From: JBBIQS01 sp037442205
GTDB lineage: Bacteria; Myxococcota; Myxococcia; Myxococcales; UBA5297
Direction of reading: 5' to 3'
Assembly (NCBI GenBank): GCA_037442205.1
Contig: JBBIQS010000087.1
Coordinates: 1-32,940, forward strand
DNA length: 32,940 nt
This document shows positions 7,146 through 15,399 of this stretch, one piece after another. The number at the start of each line of letters is the position of its first letter. Within the stretch, counting starts at the first letter, position 1. A model generated the notes under the pieces. It was not told the DNA's origin. It was given only the letters and a program-made list of their open reading frames with translations, and did not search any database. Position numbers and translations under genes: made by a program.

Positions 7146-8756
7146 TTGGGCCTGACTCGCCGGGAGTTCCTGGCCGCGGTGTTGGGCGCCCCGCTGGCGG
7201 CCAGCGCCTGCAGAAAGTCTCCCGCTCCCCGCCGGTTCTCGGGGCGCTTGCTCGGACAGTCCGATGCCCTCGGCCATCGCCTGAGAGCCGAGCCACCTCG
7301 CGCAAGCGGAGAGAAGAAGACCACCGGCGTGTTGATCGTCGGCGGCGGCATCGCTGGGCTCACCGCCGGTTGGCGGCTGCTGCGCGCCGGCTTCGATGAC
7401 TTCACCCTGCTCGAGCTCGAGCCGGTGCTCGGCGGCACCGCCCGCGGCGAGGCGACCCACGCCTGGGCGGCGCACTACGTCCCGACGCCCGATCCCTCGA
7501 ATCGCTCGCTGGTCACGCTCCTCGACGAGATGGGGCTGATCGAGTCGCGCGCCCCCGACGGCCGCATCCACTGGGCAGAAGAGGCGCTCTGCCGGGCGCC
7601 CCAGGAGCGCCTCTTCTACAAAGGCGCCTGGTACGAAGGGCTCTACCTGTTCGCCGGGGCCAGCGCCGAGGATCTGCGCCTGCTTCGCGCCTTCAATGAG
7701 GCGATGAACCGCTGGGCCGCCTACCGCGACCGCCAGGGCCGGCGCGCCTTCGCCCTTCCCATGGCGCACGGCTCGGACGATCCGGAACTGGTGGCGCTCG
7801 ACCAGCTCTCGATGGCGGCCTGGCTCGACCAGAACGGCTTCACCTCACCGCGGCTGCGCTGGTTCGTCGAATACGGCTGCCGCGACGACTACGGCCTCAC
7901 GCTCGACCAGATCAGCGCCTGGGCCGGCATCTTCTATTTCGCCGCCCGACTAGAGAAACCCGGCGACAAGCCGAGCGAGTTCCTCACCTGGCCCGAAGGC
8001 AACAACCGGCTGGTGCGGCACTTCGCCGCGGCGATCGGAGCCCGGGCCCGCGCCGGCTGCCTGGTCACCGACCTCGCTCCGGCGGGCGAGGGAATCGAAG
8101 CAATCTCCTTCGATTCCACGCGCGGCGTCGTCGAGAGCTGGCAGGCGCAGGACGCCATCTGCGCGACCCCGGCGCTGGTCACTCGTCGCATCGTCGCGCC
8201 CTATCGAAAGGATCCGCCGGCTCACCTGGCCGCCTTCGAGTACACGCCGTGGGCGGTCGCCAACATCCAGCTGCGCTCCCGTCCCGGCTCGAAGGGCTTT
8301 CCCACCGCCTGGGACAACGTGCTCTACGAGAGCCGCTCCCTCGGCTACGTCGTGGATACCCATCAGACCGGCCGCGATCACGGGCCGACCAGCTGGACCT
8401 GGTACTGGGCGCTGTGCAACTCCGATCCGTCGGTGCCCCGCCGCGAGCTGCTCGAGGCCAGCTGGGATCGCTGGGCCGACGCCGTGGTTTCCGATCTCGA
8501 CCGCGCCCACGAGGGTTTCCTCGACGCGGTGGAGAGCATCGACGTCTTCCGCTGGGGCCACGCCATGGTCCGACCGCGGGTGGGCTTCATCTGGTCGCCA
8601 GCGAGGCGCAACGCCCAGGGACCTCTCGGGCCGATTCACTTTGCCCATACCGAGCTCTCCGGAAAGACGCTCGTCGAGGAGGCGGTCTGGCACGGCGTTC
8701 GCGCCGCCGAGGAGGTCCTGCGCAAGCGCGGGATCTCCTTCGAAAGCCTCCTCTGA
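7146..8756 (+). CDS. Tat-exported FAD-dependent amine oxidase-like protein
   Basis: About 536 residues if translation begins at TTG 7146 (AGAGG lies 7 bases upstream). No ATG fits before the twin-arginine signal TRREFLAAVLG (residues 4-14). A cysteine at residue 22 may be a lipidation site, though ASAC is a weak lipobox. The FAD-binding motif VGGGIAGLTAG lies at 65-75, with acidic E90 at the end of the second strand. The C-terminal stretch ending EEAVWHGVRAAEEVL matches the second FAD-contacting segment of flavin amine oxidases. The substrate is unknown. Given the upstream polyamine genes, an exported polyamine or amine oxidase is an attractive inference, but phytoene desaturase-type flavoproteins share the same motifs. 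Confidence 0.8.
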   Translation: MGLTRREFLAAVLGAPLAASACRKSPAPRRFSGRLLGQSDALGHRLRAEPPRASGEKKTTGVLIVGGGIAGLTAGWRLLRAGFDDFTLLELEPVLGGTARGEATHAWAAHYVPTPDPSNRSLVTLLDEMGLIESRAPDGRIHWAEEALCRAPQERLFYKGAWYEGLYLFAGASAEDLRLLRAFNEAMNRWAAYRDRQGRRAFALPMAHGSDDPELVALDQLSMAAWLDQNGFTSPRLRWFVEYGCRDDYGLTLDQISAWAGIFYFAARLEKPGDKPSEFLTWPEGNNRLVRHFAAAIGARARAGCLVTDLAPAGEGIEAISFDSTRGVVESWQAQDAICATPALVTRRIVAPYRKDPPAHLAAFEYTPWAVANIQLRSRPGSKGFPTAWDNVLYESRSLGYVVDTHQTGRDHGPTSWTWYWALCNSDPSVPRRELLEASWDRWADAVVSDLDRAHEGFLDAVESIDVFRWGHAMVRPRVGFIWSPARRNAQGPLGPIHFAHTELSGKTLVEEAVWHGVRAAEEVLRKRGISFESLL

Positions 8757-8824
8757 TCGCTCCGCCGGCAATGGCGCTCATGCCGTTTCGTAGAAGAGAG
8801 CGATAGGCGAGGAGGAGCGGCCAC

Positions 8825-9055
8825 ATGAGCAAGCCCGGTGTCGCGGCACTGCTGAGCTTCGTCGTCCCAGGCGTGGGGCAGATCTACAACGGCTGCATCT
8901 GGCGCGGCCTGTTCTGGCTGGTGGTCACCCCGGGGTTCTGGGTTGGGAGCGGGGGCATGCTCGGCTGGGTTTGCCACCTGATCGCCGCCGGGACCGCCTA
9001 CTCGTTCGCCGAGCACCGCGAGCGCGGCATGCTGCCGTCGTGGCATAACGTCTAG
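8825..9055 (+). CDS. Small TM2-like membrane protein
   Basis: A 76-residue protein with a good ribosome binding site (GGAGGAG about 8 bases before ATG). The motif LSFVVPGVGQIYNG (10-23) and the following helix, loop and helix resemble TM2-type proteins. In that group a PG-x-G-x-hydrophobic-Y motif ends the first helix. Two helices at about 5-18 and 28-62 are predicted. No enzymatic role is expected; TM2-like proteins are usually accessory membrane proteins. It lies 68 bases after the flavoprotein and probably shares its transcript. Confidence 0.7.
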   Translation: MSKPGVAALLSFVVPGVGQIYNGCIWRGLFWLVVTPGFWVGSGGMLGWVCHLIAAGTAYSFAEHRERGMLPSWHNV

Positions 9056-9100
9056 GTGTGTCCGAACCTACGCTCGACAACGAACCGAACCACCGATCAG

Positions 9101-9165
9101 CCCGAGCGTAGGGCCGGAGGCCCGAGTCGAGGGCCCCTCGACTTCGCTCGGGGCGAACGGAGGCG
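9101..9165. repeat. REP-like palindrome, copy 2
   Basis: CCCGAGCG (9101-9108) pairs with CGCTCGGG (9145-9152), and AGTCGAGGG (9125-9133) with CCCTCGACT (9135-9143). The downstream edge (9145-9165) is identical over 21 bases to 28432-28452. The sequence is clearly related to the copy at 6342 in order and spacing of the arms. It lies between the TM2-like gene and the next lipoprotein gene. Confidence 0.75.
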
Positions 9166-9196
9166 AATCCTCCTCCCAAGGGACAGTGACCTCTCA

Positions 9197-9760
9197 GTGC
9201 GCCTGGGCCTCGCCATCCTTCTTTTCTGCGGACTGCTCTCCGCCTGCGACGAATCTCCGCAGCTGGCCGAGGCGCGCCGCCTCCAGTCGGACATCAAGCG
9301 GGCCATCATCACCACCAAGAACCTGGGGCGCTTCGGCGCGCTGGCCCTCTTCCAGGAGGACGTGCAGCCGATGCCCTGCACCGTTCCCCTCTCGCCGACC
9401 CAGCGAGTGTGCGAGGTCAAGCTGGTGGGCCGAGGCATCGTGCGGGTGGGGCTGGCGGTCCCCGCGCTGAACGACGCCGGGCGCGTGCAGGCCGACGCCG
9501 CGCTCTGGATCCGGTACCCGGCCAACTGCGAAGACCAGGCGTTCGACTTCAAGAGCATCGACCACGCCCTGCCGCGCCTGCCCTCGCCGAGTGCCGATCT
9601 CGCCTCGTGGCAGGACAAGCTGGTGCGCGTCACCTGGCGACGCGATTCGGGCCAGGAAGGTCCCCGCTGCTCGATGCTGGTCGAGGTCGCACCGGCCTTG
9701 CTGGAGCGCCTCGGCGCCGGGCTCGCGCTCGACGGCGGACTCGGGCCGCCGCCGGGGTGA
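9197..9760 (+). CDS. Hypothetical lipoprotein
   Basis: About 187 residues. The best in-frame start is GTG 9197, giving a short signal sequence RLGLAILLFCGLLSAC with a lipobox cysteine at residue 17. Upstream in-frame sequence runs into the palindrome at 9101 and is not protein-like. AAGGGA lies 13 bases upstream, a little far. The mature protein has a helical N-terminus (about 20-45), then a beta-rich part with three further cysteines that could form a disulfide. I do not recognise a family. It precedes the START-domain gene by about 110 bases. Confidence 0.6.
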   Translation: MRLGLAILLFCGLLSACDESPQLAEARRLQSDIKRAIITTKNLGRFGALALFQEDVQPMPCTVPLSPTQRVCEVKLVGRGIVRVGLAVPALNDAGRVQADAALWIRYPANCEDQAFDFKSIDHALPRLPSPSADLASWQDKLVRVTWRRDSGQEGPRCSMLVEVAPALLERLGAGLALDGGLGPPPG

Positions 9761-9830
9761 GAGCGCCGGCCTCCTCTGGCCAGCATCCGCAGCCGCGATG
9801 GTCGGCCAGCTCCGGCCCGACCATCCGGAA

Positions 9831-9859
9831 TTGGTTCGCGGGAGCGAAGCGCATAAAAT
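9831..9859 (+). promoter_or_regulatory. Sigma-70-type promoter close to the START-domain gene
   Basis: TTGGTT (9831-9836), a 17-base spacer and TAAAAT (9854-9859). The expected transcription start, six to eight bases downstream, falls at about 9866, only a few bases before the ATG at 9870. No Shine-Dalgarno sequence precedes that ATG, so the mRNA is predicted to be leaderless or nearly so. Confidence 0.55.
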
Positions 9860-9869
9860 TGGGCCGACC

Positions 9870-10658
9870 ATGCGCCTCTCCCGCATCCTCTTCGCAGCCC
9901 TGGCAGTCGCCGGCACCTCCGCCGCGGCAGCGGAGGGCGCGGACTGGGAGCAGGTCTCCTCGTTCCCGCAGGGGCGTATCTTTCGCCGTCAGGATCCGGG
10001 GGCCTCGGTGGTCACCGTCCAGGCGCGCGGGGTGATGGCGGCTCCGCCTTGGGCCGTGCGGCAGGTGGTCCTGGCTCCCGCCAAGTACGAGGGCGTGCTG
10101 CGCGGCATCGTCGAGGAGAAGGTTCTCTCCTACGAGCGGTGCGAGCCGGGAGCGCAGAGCCTTCCCGGCTGCAAGGTGCAGCTGGTCTACAACCGGCTCG
10201 ATCTGCCGGTCGTCAGCCAACGCGACTACACCATCCGCGTCGAGTTGGAGCAGGACGAACTGCTCTCCGGAGGCGAATTCCGCGAGAGCTGGTCGGTCGC
10301 CGCCGACCAGGGTCCGGCGCCCCGGGACGGAGTGGTTCGCATCCGCATCAACAATGGCGGCTGGGTGCTCAAGCCCGACGGTTCCGGAACCGACTTCACC
10401 TACACGGTCGGCACCGATCCCGGGGGCATCATTCCCAGCTGGGCCGCCAACATGGCCAACAACCGCGAGCTGCCCAGGATGATCGCCGCGGTGGAGAACG
10501 CCGCGAAGAAGCTGGCGGCAGAGGCCTTGGCGGCGAGAGGCGGCGCCGAGACCGCTGCGCCGCAGGTCGCGGCAGAGAGCGCGAAGGAACCGGCAGTCGA
10601 GCGCCGCGGCTCGCCCCCTGCGGCGAGCCGCGAATGCGGGGCCAACGAGGCGCGCTAG
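9870..10658 (+). CDS. Exported START-domain (lipid-binding fold) protein
   Basis: 262 residues with a Sec signal peptide (residues 1-21, ending in SAAAAEG). Residues about 25-210 match the START/SRPBCC helix-grip fold: a VSQRDYTIR strand, a WVLKPDGSGTDFTY strand pair, then the turn PGGIIPSWAANMAN leading into the long C-terminal helix. START domains bind sterols, phospholipids or other hydrophobic ligands. An exported bacterial version may move lipids or hopanoids through the periplasm. The tail from about 212 is rich in Ala and Glu and probably disordered. ATG 9870 is chosen because it begins the signal peptide; there is no ribosome binding site, but a promoter lies just upstream. Confidence 0.8.
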   Translation: MRLSRILFAALAVAGTSAAAAEGADWEQVSSFPQGRIFRRQDPGASVVTVQARGVMAAPPWAVRQVVLAPAKYEGVLRGIVEEKVLSYERCEPGAQSLPGCKVQLVYNRLDLPVVSQRDYTIRVELEQDELLSGGEFRESWSVAADQGPAPRDGVVRIRINNGGWVLKPDGSGTDFTYTVGTDPGGIIPSWAANMANNRELPRMIAAVENAAKKLAAEALAARGGAETAAPQVAAESAKEPAVERRGSPPAASRECGANEAR

Positions 10659-10679
10659 CGGGACCGCCGCCTCCGCTCG

Positions 10680-13600
10680 TCAGCACTCGAGTTGTTCGAC
10701 CTCGCTGGCGCCTGCTCGATCGGTCCGCGCCGGCTCGAACACTCGCTTGCCCTGCTTGGCAGCTACCCGCTTCACCTGCAGGCAGAAGCTCTCGAACTTG
10801 GCGATGAGCAGCTGCGGAAACGGGTTGCCGTCGACTTCGATGGTCAGAAACGGAATCCGCTCCTGCTCGTCGAAGCGCCGGCTCGTCACGTACCGCTCTC
10901 CGGCCTGGGCGTAGGCCTCGACCTTGTCCTTCATCTCCAGGTGGTTGGTCACCACCGACTCGGTGAAGCGCGTCACCATGCAGCCGAAGGGGCCGATGTT
11001 GATGAAGCCGGCAAACTTGTCGAGGCCGTCCTTGAGGACCTTGCCGGTGCTCAAGCCCGGCTCGCCGGTGAGCCGGTGGGAGATGAGGTGCTCGGAGTAG
11101 CGGTCGTACTCGGAGACGTCGAGCTTCTCCGGGTCATAGAGCCCGGACTTGACCAGGCACTCCTTGATGCGCCGCTCGATGGCCAGCTGCACCACGTCGG
11201 AGACGCCGAACTCCACCCAGTCCTTGAGCTTGTGGTTGGGTTTCCAGACGCCCTTCTTGATCAGGTAGTTGTTGTAGAAGAGCCACTCGTGGACCGAGGC
11301 GCTGCGGCCGATGATCCCCTGGCGCGCCAGCATCCGGGCGATCTGGCGATTGGACCACTCGTCGCGCCGGACGAAGAACTCGCCGCCGATCATCACCTGC
11401 GGCGCCTCCTCGAAGGACATTCTCAGCTCGAGGGTCGAGAGCCGCTGCGCGCTCTCCTCGAGCTGGCCGTAGAGGTCGGTCACCAGCCGCTTGCCGGAGA
11501 CGATGCCCAGGATTTTGCGGTACTCCTGGTCGAAGATCTCGAGCGCGGACCGCTGATCGACCGCCAGGGTGAACAGGGCGTTGCGGATGTCGTCCATCAC
11601 GTCCGCGATGACGATCGCCTTCCAGGCGGTCAGGGAGAACTCGACCCCCAGGCCGGTGTAGCCGACCTCGCCGGCGAAATAGAACGGCACCGCATCGGGG
11701 ATTTGCTTCTCGGCGATGAGCAGCTCGGTGGTGGGGAAGTACTGGCCCAGCCGGCAATAACCGTGGGCCTTGGGCAGGAAGATAGCGACCTTCTCGCCCT
11801 CCTTCCGCTCGTGCTTCAGGTACTTGAGGAACGATCCCAGGATCGCCACCAGCGGGATGCACTCCTTGCCGGTCAGGACCGACCGACCCAGCCGCCGCAT
11901 CTCGTCGTCGCCGATCGGAAGCGGCACGGCATTCAACCCCACCTTCCGCAGCGCCGCGGCGAAGGCGGGCGTGCCCAGCTCGCCCATCGGCGGCACCAGC
12001 ACCTTCACCGAGCGATCCGTGAAAGGCGTGCGCGCTCCCTCCGAGTCCACGAACACCAGCTGTTCGCCAACCGCCTCCAGCCTCGCGGGGATGAATTGGC
12101 CGCGCGCCACGGGCGGCCGCTGCGCCTTCTGCACCTGCAGGTAGTTGCGCACCACGTCGAGGAAGGCGTCGATGCGGGTGTTGACCCCGGCATCGGCGGT
12201 GTGGCCGTCGAGCTCCAGGGTCAGCGACGGCTTGTCGCCCATGATCCGCCGCATGTGCGGCACCAGGAAGGAGTCGAAGGCGCAGAGGAAGTTGGTGATG
12301 TAGACGGCGAAGAGCTGGTTGTCGCGGCGCACCAGCTGCGCGGCGCGCAGCAGCTCCTGCCCGATCCCCCAGTGCATGCTCGACTTGAAGGGCTCGGGCA
12401 GCTCCTCGCGGCCGAGGTCGAGCATGTCGTAGGGGATCACATAGTGGCCCCGCGTCGCCAGCTTGCGCGGAATGCCCTTGTTGGCCTCGTCGGTCAGGGC
12501 GTTGTGAGGGCGGCCGAAGAGGATCGTCGCGCTCGCCAGCGGATTGGCGCGGATCTCAGCCAGCGCCCGCCTGCCGATCTCCCTGAGCTCGGCCTCGAAG
12601 GCCTCTTGGTTGGCGACCGCGGCCGCGAAGGCCTTGATGGCCCTGGCCTCGGCGAACCCGAGCTTCTTCGCCAGTTCGACGAAGACCGGCCGCTGGCTGG
12701 CATAGCCCTGGCGAAAGTTGAGCGTCGGGTCGAGGACGCGGTCCTTGAGCTGCTTGTCCTTGAAGAGCGCGCTCATCCAGTACGGCTCGCCCTGGGAGAA
12801 GAGGCAGGTGGCGCAGAAGTCCTGCTTGTCGTTCCCGTTCTCGACGTAGAGCTCGCGCAGCTGCGGCATGAAGTAGTAGTCGGGGCACTTCTCGGTGAGC
12901 CGGTCGAAGAAGCCGATGGCCAGCTGGGCCGGGTAGCACATCGAGGTCGTCTGCCGATTCAGCGCCGTCTCGTTCATCCGGTCGGGCACCACCACCCGGC
13001 AGCCCAGCTCGCTGAAGAAGCGGTGGTAGAGCGGGAAGACCTCGTGGGCGAGCAGCGCTTTGTTGATCCCGATGGTCGGCGCGCCCGGAGCGCTGGGGCG
13101 GGCCGGGGTGTACTTCTCGAACATCAGCCGGGACCGCACCTTGACCAGGTCGTAGTCCTCGGCGCCGATGTGCCGCCCGCGGTGCAGGTCGTAGTACTTG
13201 TTGCAGGCGCCGCCGAAGGGGAACACCCGCTCCTCGATCACCACCCGGCTGATGCGGCACTTGAGATCGCACTTCTCGCGCCCGCCGGGACAGGTGAACG
13301 GCTCCTTCTGCGTGACCTCGCGCGCCACCAGCTTCCGCAGGTCGTAGGGCTGCGGCGCGACCAGCCCCAGCTCGATGCGCTTCTTGAGCTCGAGCGCGAC
13401 GCCGAAGGCGCCCATCAGGCCCGGCTCGGGCGGCACGACGATCTTCTTGCCCAGGACCGTGGCCATCGCCAGCGGCACCGCGGCGTTGTAGCAGACGCCG
13501 CCCTGCATGAAGACCTTCTCGCCCACCGGCCGATGGCCCTTCACGCGGTTGATGTAGTTCAGGCAGATCGAGTAGACGAGGCCGGCCAGGACGTCCTCGC

Positions 13601-15062
13601 GGGAGATTCCCTCGTGGATGGCGTTCTTGATGTCGGAGGAGATGAACGCCGCGCACTGGTCGTTGAAGTTCGGGGGCCGGGTGGCCTTTTGCGCCAGCGA
13701 AGCGATCTCCTCGGCCTTGAGATGGAAGGACTCGTAGGCCGATTCCTCGAGGAACGAGCCGGTGCCCGCCGAGCAGGCCTCGTTCATGGCGTAGTCGGAG
13801 GCGACTGAGTTGGTGAGGTGGGTGTACTTGGCGTCCTGACCGCCGATCTCGAAGATGGTGTCCACCTCGGGGTCGAAGAAGGCGGCGGCCGCGGCGTGGG
13901 CAATGATCTCGTTGATGATGCCCTCGGTCAGCGAGTAGAGCCCGACGATGTGGCGACCGGAGCCGGTGACGCCGATCCCGGCGATCTCCACCTCGACTCC
14001 CCCGAGGCGGTCCAGCAGCCCCTGGTAGCAGGCGCGCGCGGCCTCGACCGGATTGCCGTTGGTGCGCAGGTAGACCGACGCCAGGAAGCGGTTGTCGGCG
14101 GCCCTGAGCAGCACCGCCTTGGTGGTGGTGGAGCCGACGTCGAGGCCAACCAGGCAGCGGTCGCCGGGCTGGGCGACGGCGTAGTCGAGCTGGTTGAAGA
14201 CCACCAGCGAGCTGGCCTCCGCCAGGGGCGGCAGGAAGTCGAAGCTGGAGTGCTCGGCCTTGATCAAGGAAGCGCTCGGCGACAACGGCGCGCCCTTGTC
14301 GAAGGCGGCGAGGGCGGCGCCCAGGGCCTCGAAGTACGGCGCCTGCTCGGGGACGCAGAGGTGATCGAGGTGTTGGGCGAGATTCTTGAGCACCGCCCGA
14401 TTCAGCGAGGTCCCGCCGACCATCATCACCCTGCGGTGAGGCACCTTGGCGAGCAGCTCGAGGAGCTTGGCGGCGATCATCTCGCACAGCCCGGCGGTGA
14501 CGTTCTCGACCGGCTCGCCCTTGTTCAAGGCATGGGTGCAGTCGGACTTGCAGAACACCGAGCAGCGGCCGGACACCGCATAGGAGGCTCCCCGCTCGCC
14601 CAGCTCAACCGCCTGCTCGAGGGCGAGATCCATCCGCCGCGTCTGCTGCAGGAAGAACTCCCCGGTCCCCGAGGCGCACTTGTTGCCGGTGTGCACCCCG
14701 CTGATCCGCTGGTTGCGGTCGAGCGAGTAGACCATGAAGGTCTCGCCGCCGGCGGAGACCAGGGTGTCGAACTGGCCGTCCTTGGCGACGAACTGCAGGG
14801 CGTACTCGCTGGCCTCCGGCTCGGTGATCGAGGGCAGGTTGACGAAGGTGCGGAAGTTGCGGCCGGTGACCAGCAGCGGGGCCTGACCGGGAGCGAGCGC
14901 TTCGACCATCCGGGCGAGCTCTTCCTTCGGGTTTCCCTCGTGGTGGCGCCTTGTGACCTGGGCAATCCGGATTCCGCCCGCGTCGCGGACGACCTCCACC
15001 GCGGTGATGGTGGAAGCGCCCAAGCAGATTCCAACGGCTTTCGCGGCGTTCGCGACCGGCAT
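10680..15062 (-). CDS. Fusion acyl-CoA dehydratase activase (two BadF/HgdC ATPase domains plus DUF2229 and HgdB-like parts)
   Basis: 1460 residues from ATG 15062 (GAGGGG 6 bases upstream). The first ATPase-like domain (about 10-255) has GASTIT (15-20) and NKCASGTGEFF (127-137). The second (303-565) has the phosphate-binding GLDVGSTTTK (306-315), IGGQDAKY (406-413) and NEACSAGTGSF (427-437). In this family the conserved cysteines carry a bridging 4Fe-4S cluster. A cysteine-rich linker (C591, C598, C602, C620) precedes a DUF2229 region and HgdB-like modules with SMCYP (707-711) and DFCATCLF (748-755). Small activases of this family use ATP to drive one electron into 2-hydroxyacyl-CoA dehydratases. 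The fused giants are common in anaerobes, but their substrate is unknown. No separate dehydratase genes lie nearby. Confidence 0.9.
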   Translation of the reverse strand: MPVANAAKAVGICLGASTITAVEVVRDAGGIRIAQVTRRHHEGNPKEELARMVEALAPGQAPLLVTGRNFRTFVNLPSITEPEASEYALQFVAKDGQFDTLVSAGGETFMVYSLDRNQRISGVHTGNKCASGTGEFFLQQTRRMDLALEQAVELGERGASYAVSGRCSVFCKSDCTHALNKGEPVENVTAGLCEMIAAKLLELLAKVPHRRVMMVGGTSLNRAVLKNLAQHLDHLCVPEQAPYFEALGAALAAFDKGAPLSPSASLIKAEHSSFDFLPPLAEASSLVVFNQLDYAVAQPGDRCLVGLDVGSTTTKAVLLRAADNRFLASVYLRTNGNPVEAARACYQGLLDRLGGVEVEIAGIGVTGSGRHIVGLYSLTEGIINEIIAHAAAAAFFDPEVDTIFEIGGQDAKYTHLTNSVASDYAMNEACSAGTGSFLEESAYESFHLKAEEIASLAQKATRPPNFNDQCAAFISSDIKNAIHEGISREDVLAGLVYSICLNYINRVKGHRPVGEKVFMQGGVCYNAAVPLAMATVLGKKIVVPPEPGLMGAFGVALELKKRIELGLVAPQPYDLRKLVAREVTQKEPFTCPGGREKCDLKCRISRVVIEERVFPFGGACNKYYDLHRGRHIGAEDYDLVKVRSRLMFEKYTPARPSAPGAPTIGINKALLAHEVFPLYHRFFSELGCRVVVPDRMNETALNRQTTSMCYPAQLAIGFFDRLTEKCPDYYFMPQLRELYVENGNDKQDFCATCLFSQGEPYWMSALFKDKQLKDRVLDPTLNFRQGYASQRPVFVELAKKLGFAEARAIKAFAAAVANQEAFEAELREIGRRALAEIRANPLASATILFGRPHNALTDEANKGIPRKLATRGHYVIPYDMLDLGREELPEPFKSSMHWGIGQELLRAAQLVRRDNQLFAVYITNFLCAFDSFLVPHMRRIMGDKPSLTLELDGHTADAGVNTRIDAFLDVVRNYLQVQKAQRPPVARGQFIPARLEAVGEQLVFVDSEGARTPFTDRSVKVLVPPMGELGTPAFAAALRKVGLNAVPLPIGDDEMRRLGRSVLTGKECIPLVAILGSFLKYLKHERKEGEKVAIFLPKAHGYCRLGQYFPTTELLIAEKQIPDAVPFYFAGEVGYTGLGVEFSLTAWKAIVIADVMDDIRNALFTLAVDQRSALEIFDQEYRKILGIVSGKRLVTDLYGQLEESAQRLSTLELRMSFEEAPQVMIGGEFFVRRDEWSNRQIARMLARQGIIGRSASVHEWLFYNNYLIKKGVWKPNHKLKDWVEFGVSDVVQLAIERRIKECLVKSGLYDPEKLDVSEYDRYSEHLISHRLTGEPGLSTGKVLKDGLDKFAGFINIGPFGCMVTRFTESVVTNHLEMKDKVEAYAQAGERYVTSRRFDEQERIPFLTIEVDGNPFPQLLIAKFESFCLQVKRVAAKQGKRVFEPARTDRAGASEVEQLEC

Positions 15063-15399
15063 CGGATCCCCTCGTCGGCAAGCTGGCCGCACCCGAATCT
15101 ATCAGGCGGACCGCGGGCTCGTCTGAACCAGGGCGAGCGCTATGGCCTCGCTGGATTCGGTGGACTTCGTCGCGACCGCCAGGCGCTCCCCAATGTCCAA
15201 CAAGGATGCAGATCCCCGCGTCCGAGCCCGGCGCCAAAGCCCAGCGAGGCCTCTCGAGAGAAATCGAGAGCAAGCTTGCCCCGGCGGATGCTCCTCCCAC
15301 CAAGATTCTGAGAACGGCGGGGCTGACCGGCTCGAACGCTCGCCCCCGCTCCAGGTGGCCGGAAACGCCGCGGCGAGGCTGGGGCGGCCTGCGGCGCCC
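15063..15399. other. 337-base gene-free spacer with a hairpin
   Basis: No convincing gene. It holds the upstream region of the activase gene (minus strand; TGATAGATT about 40 bases before its ATG could be a -10 region). A perfect hairpin, CTCTCGA (15251-15257) with TCGAGAG (15264-15270), is followed at once by the palindrome CAAGCTTG (15271-15278). The hairpin lies downstream of the HD-domain gene, which also reads leftwards, and might end its transcript. Confidence 0.4.

Noticed and set aside
10692..13808. A 1038-codon open frame on the plus strand, opposite the dehydratase activase gene.
   Set aside because: It is a mirror of the high-GC coding strand: rich in Leu, Val, Asp, Arg and His with no domain pattern. 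The minus-strand frame has all the family motifs.
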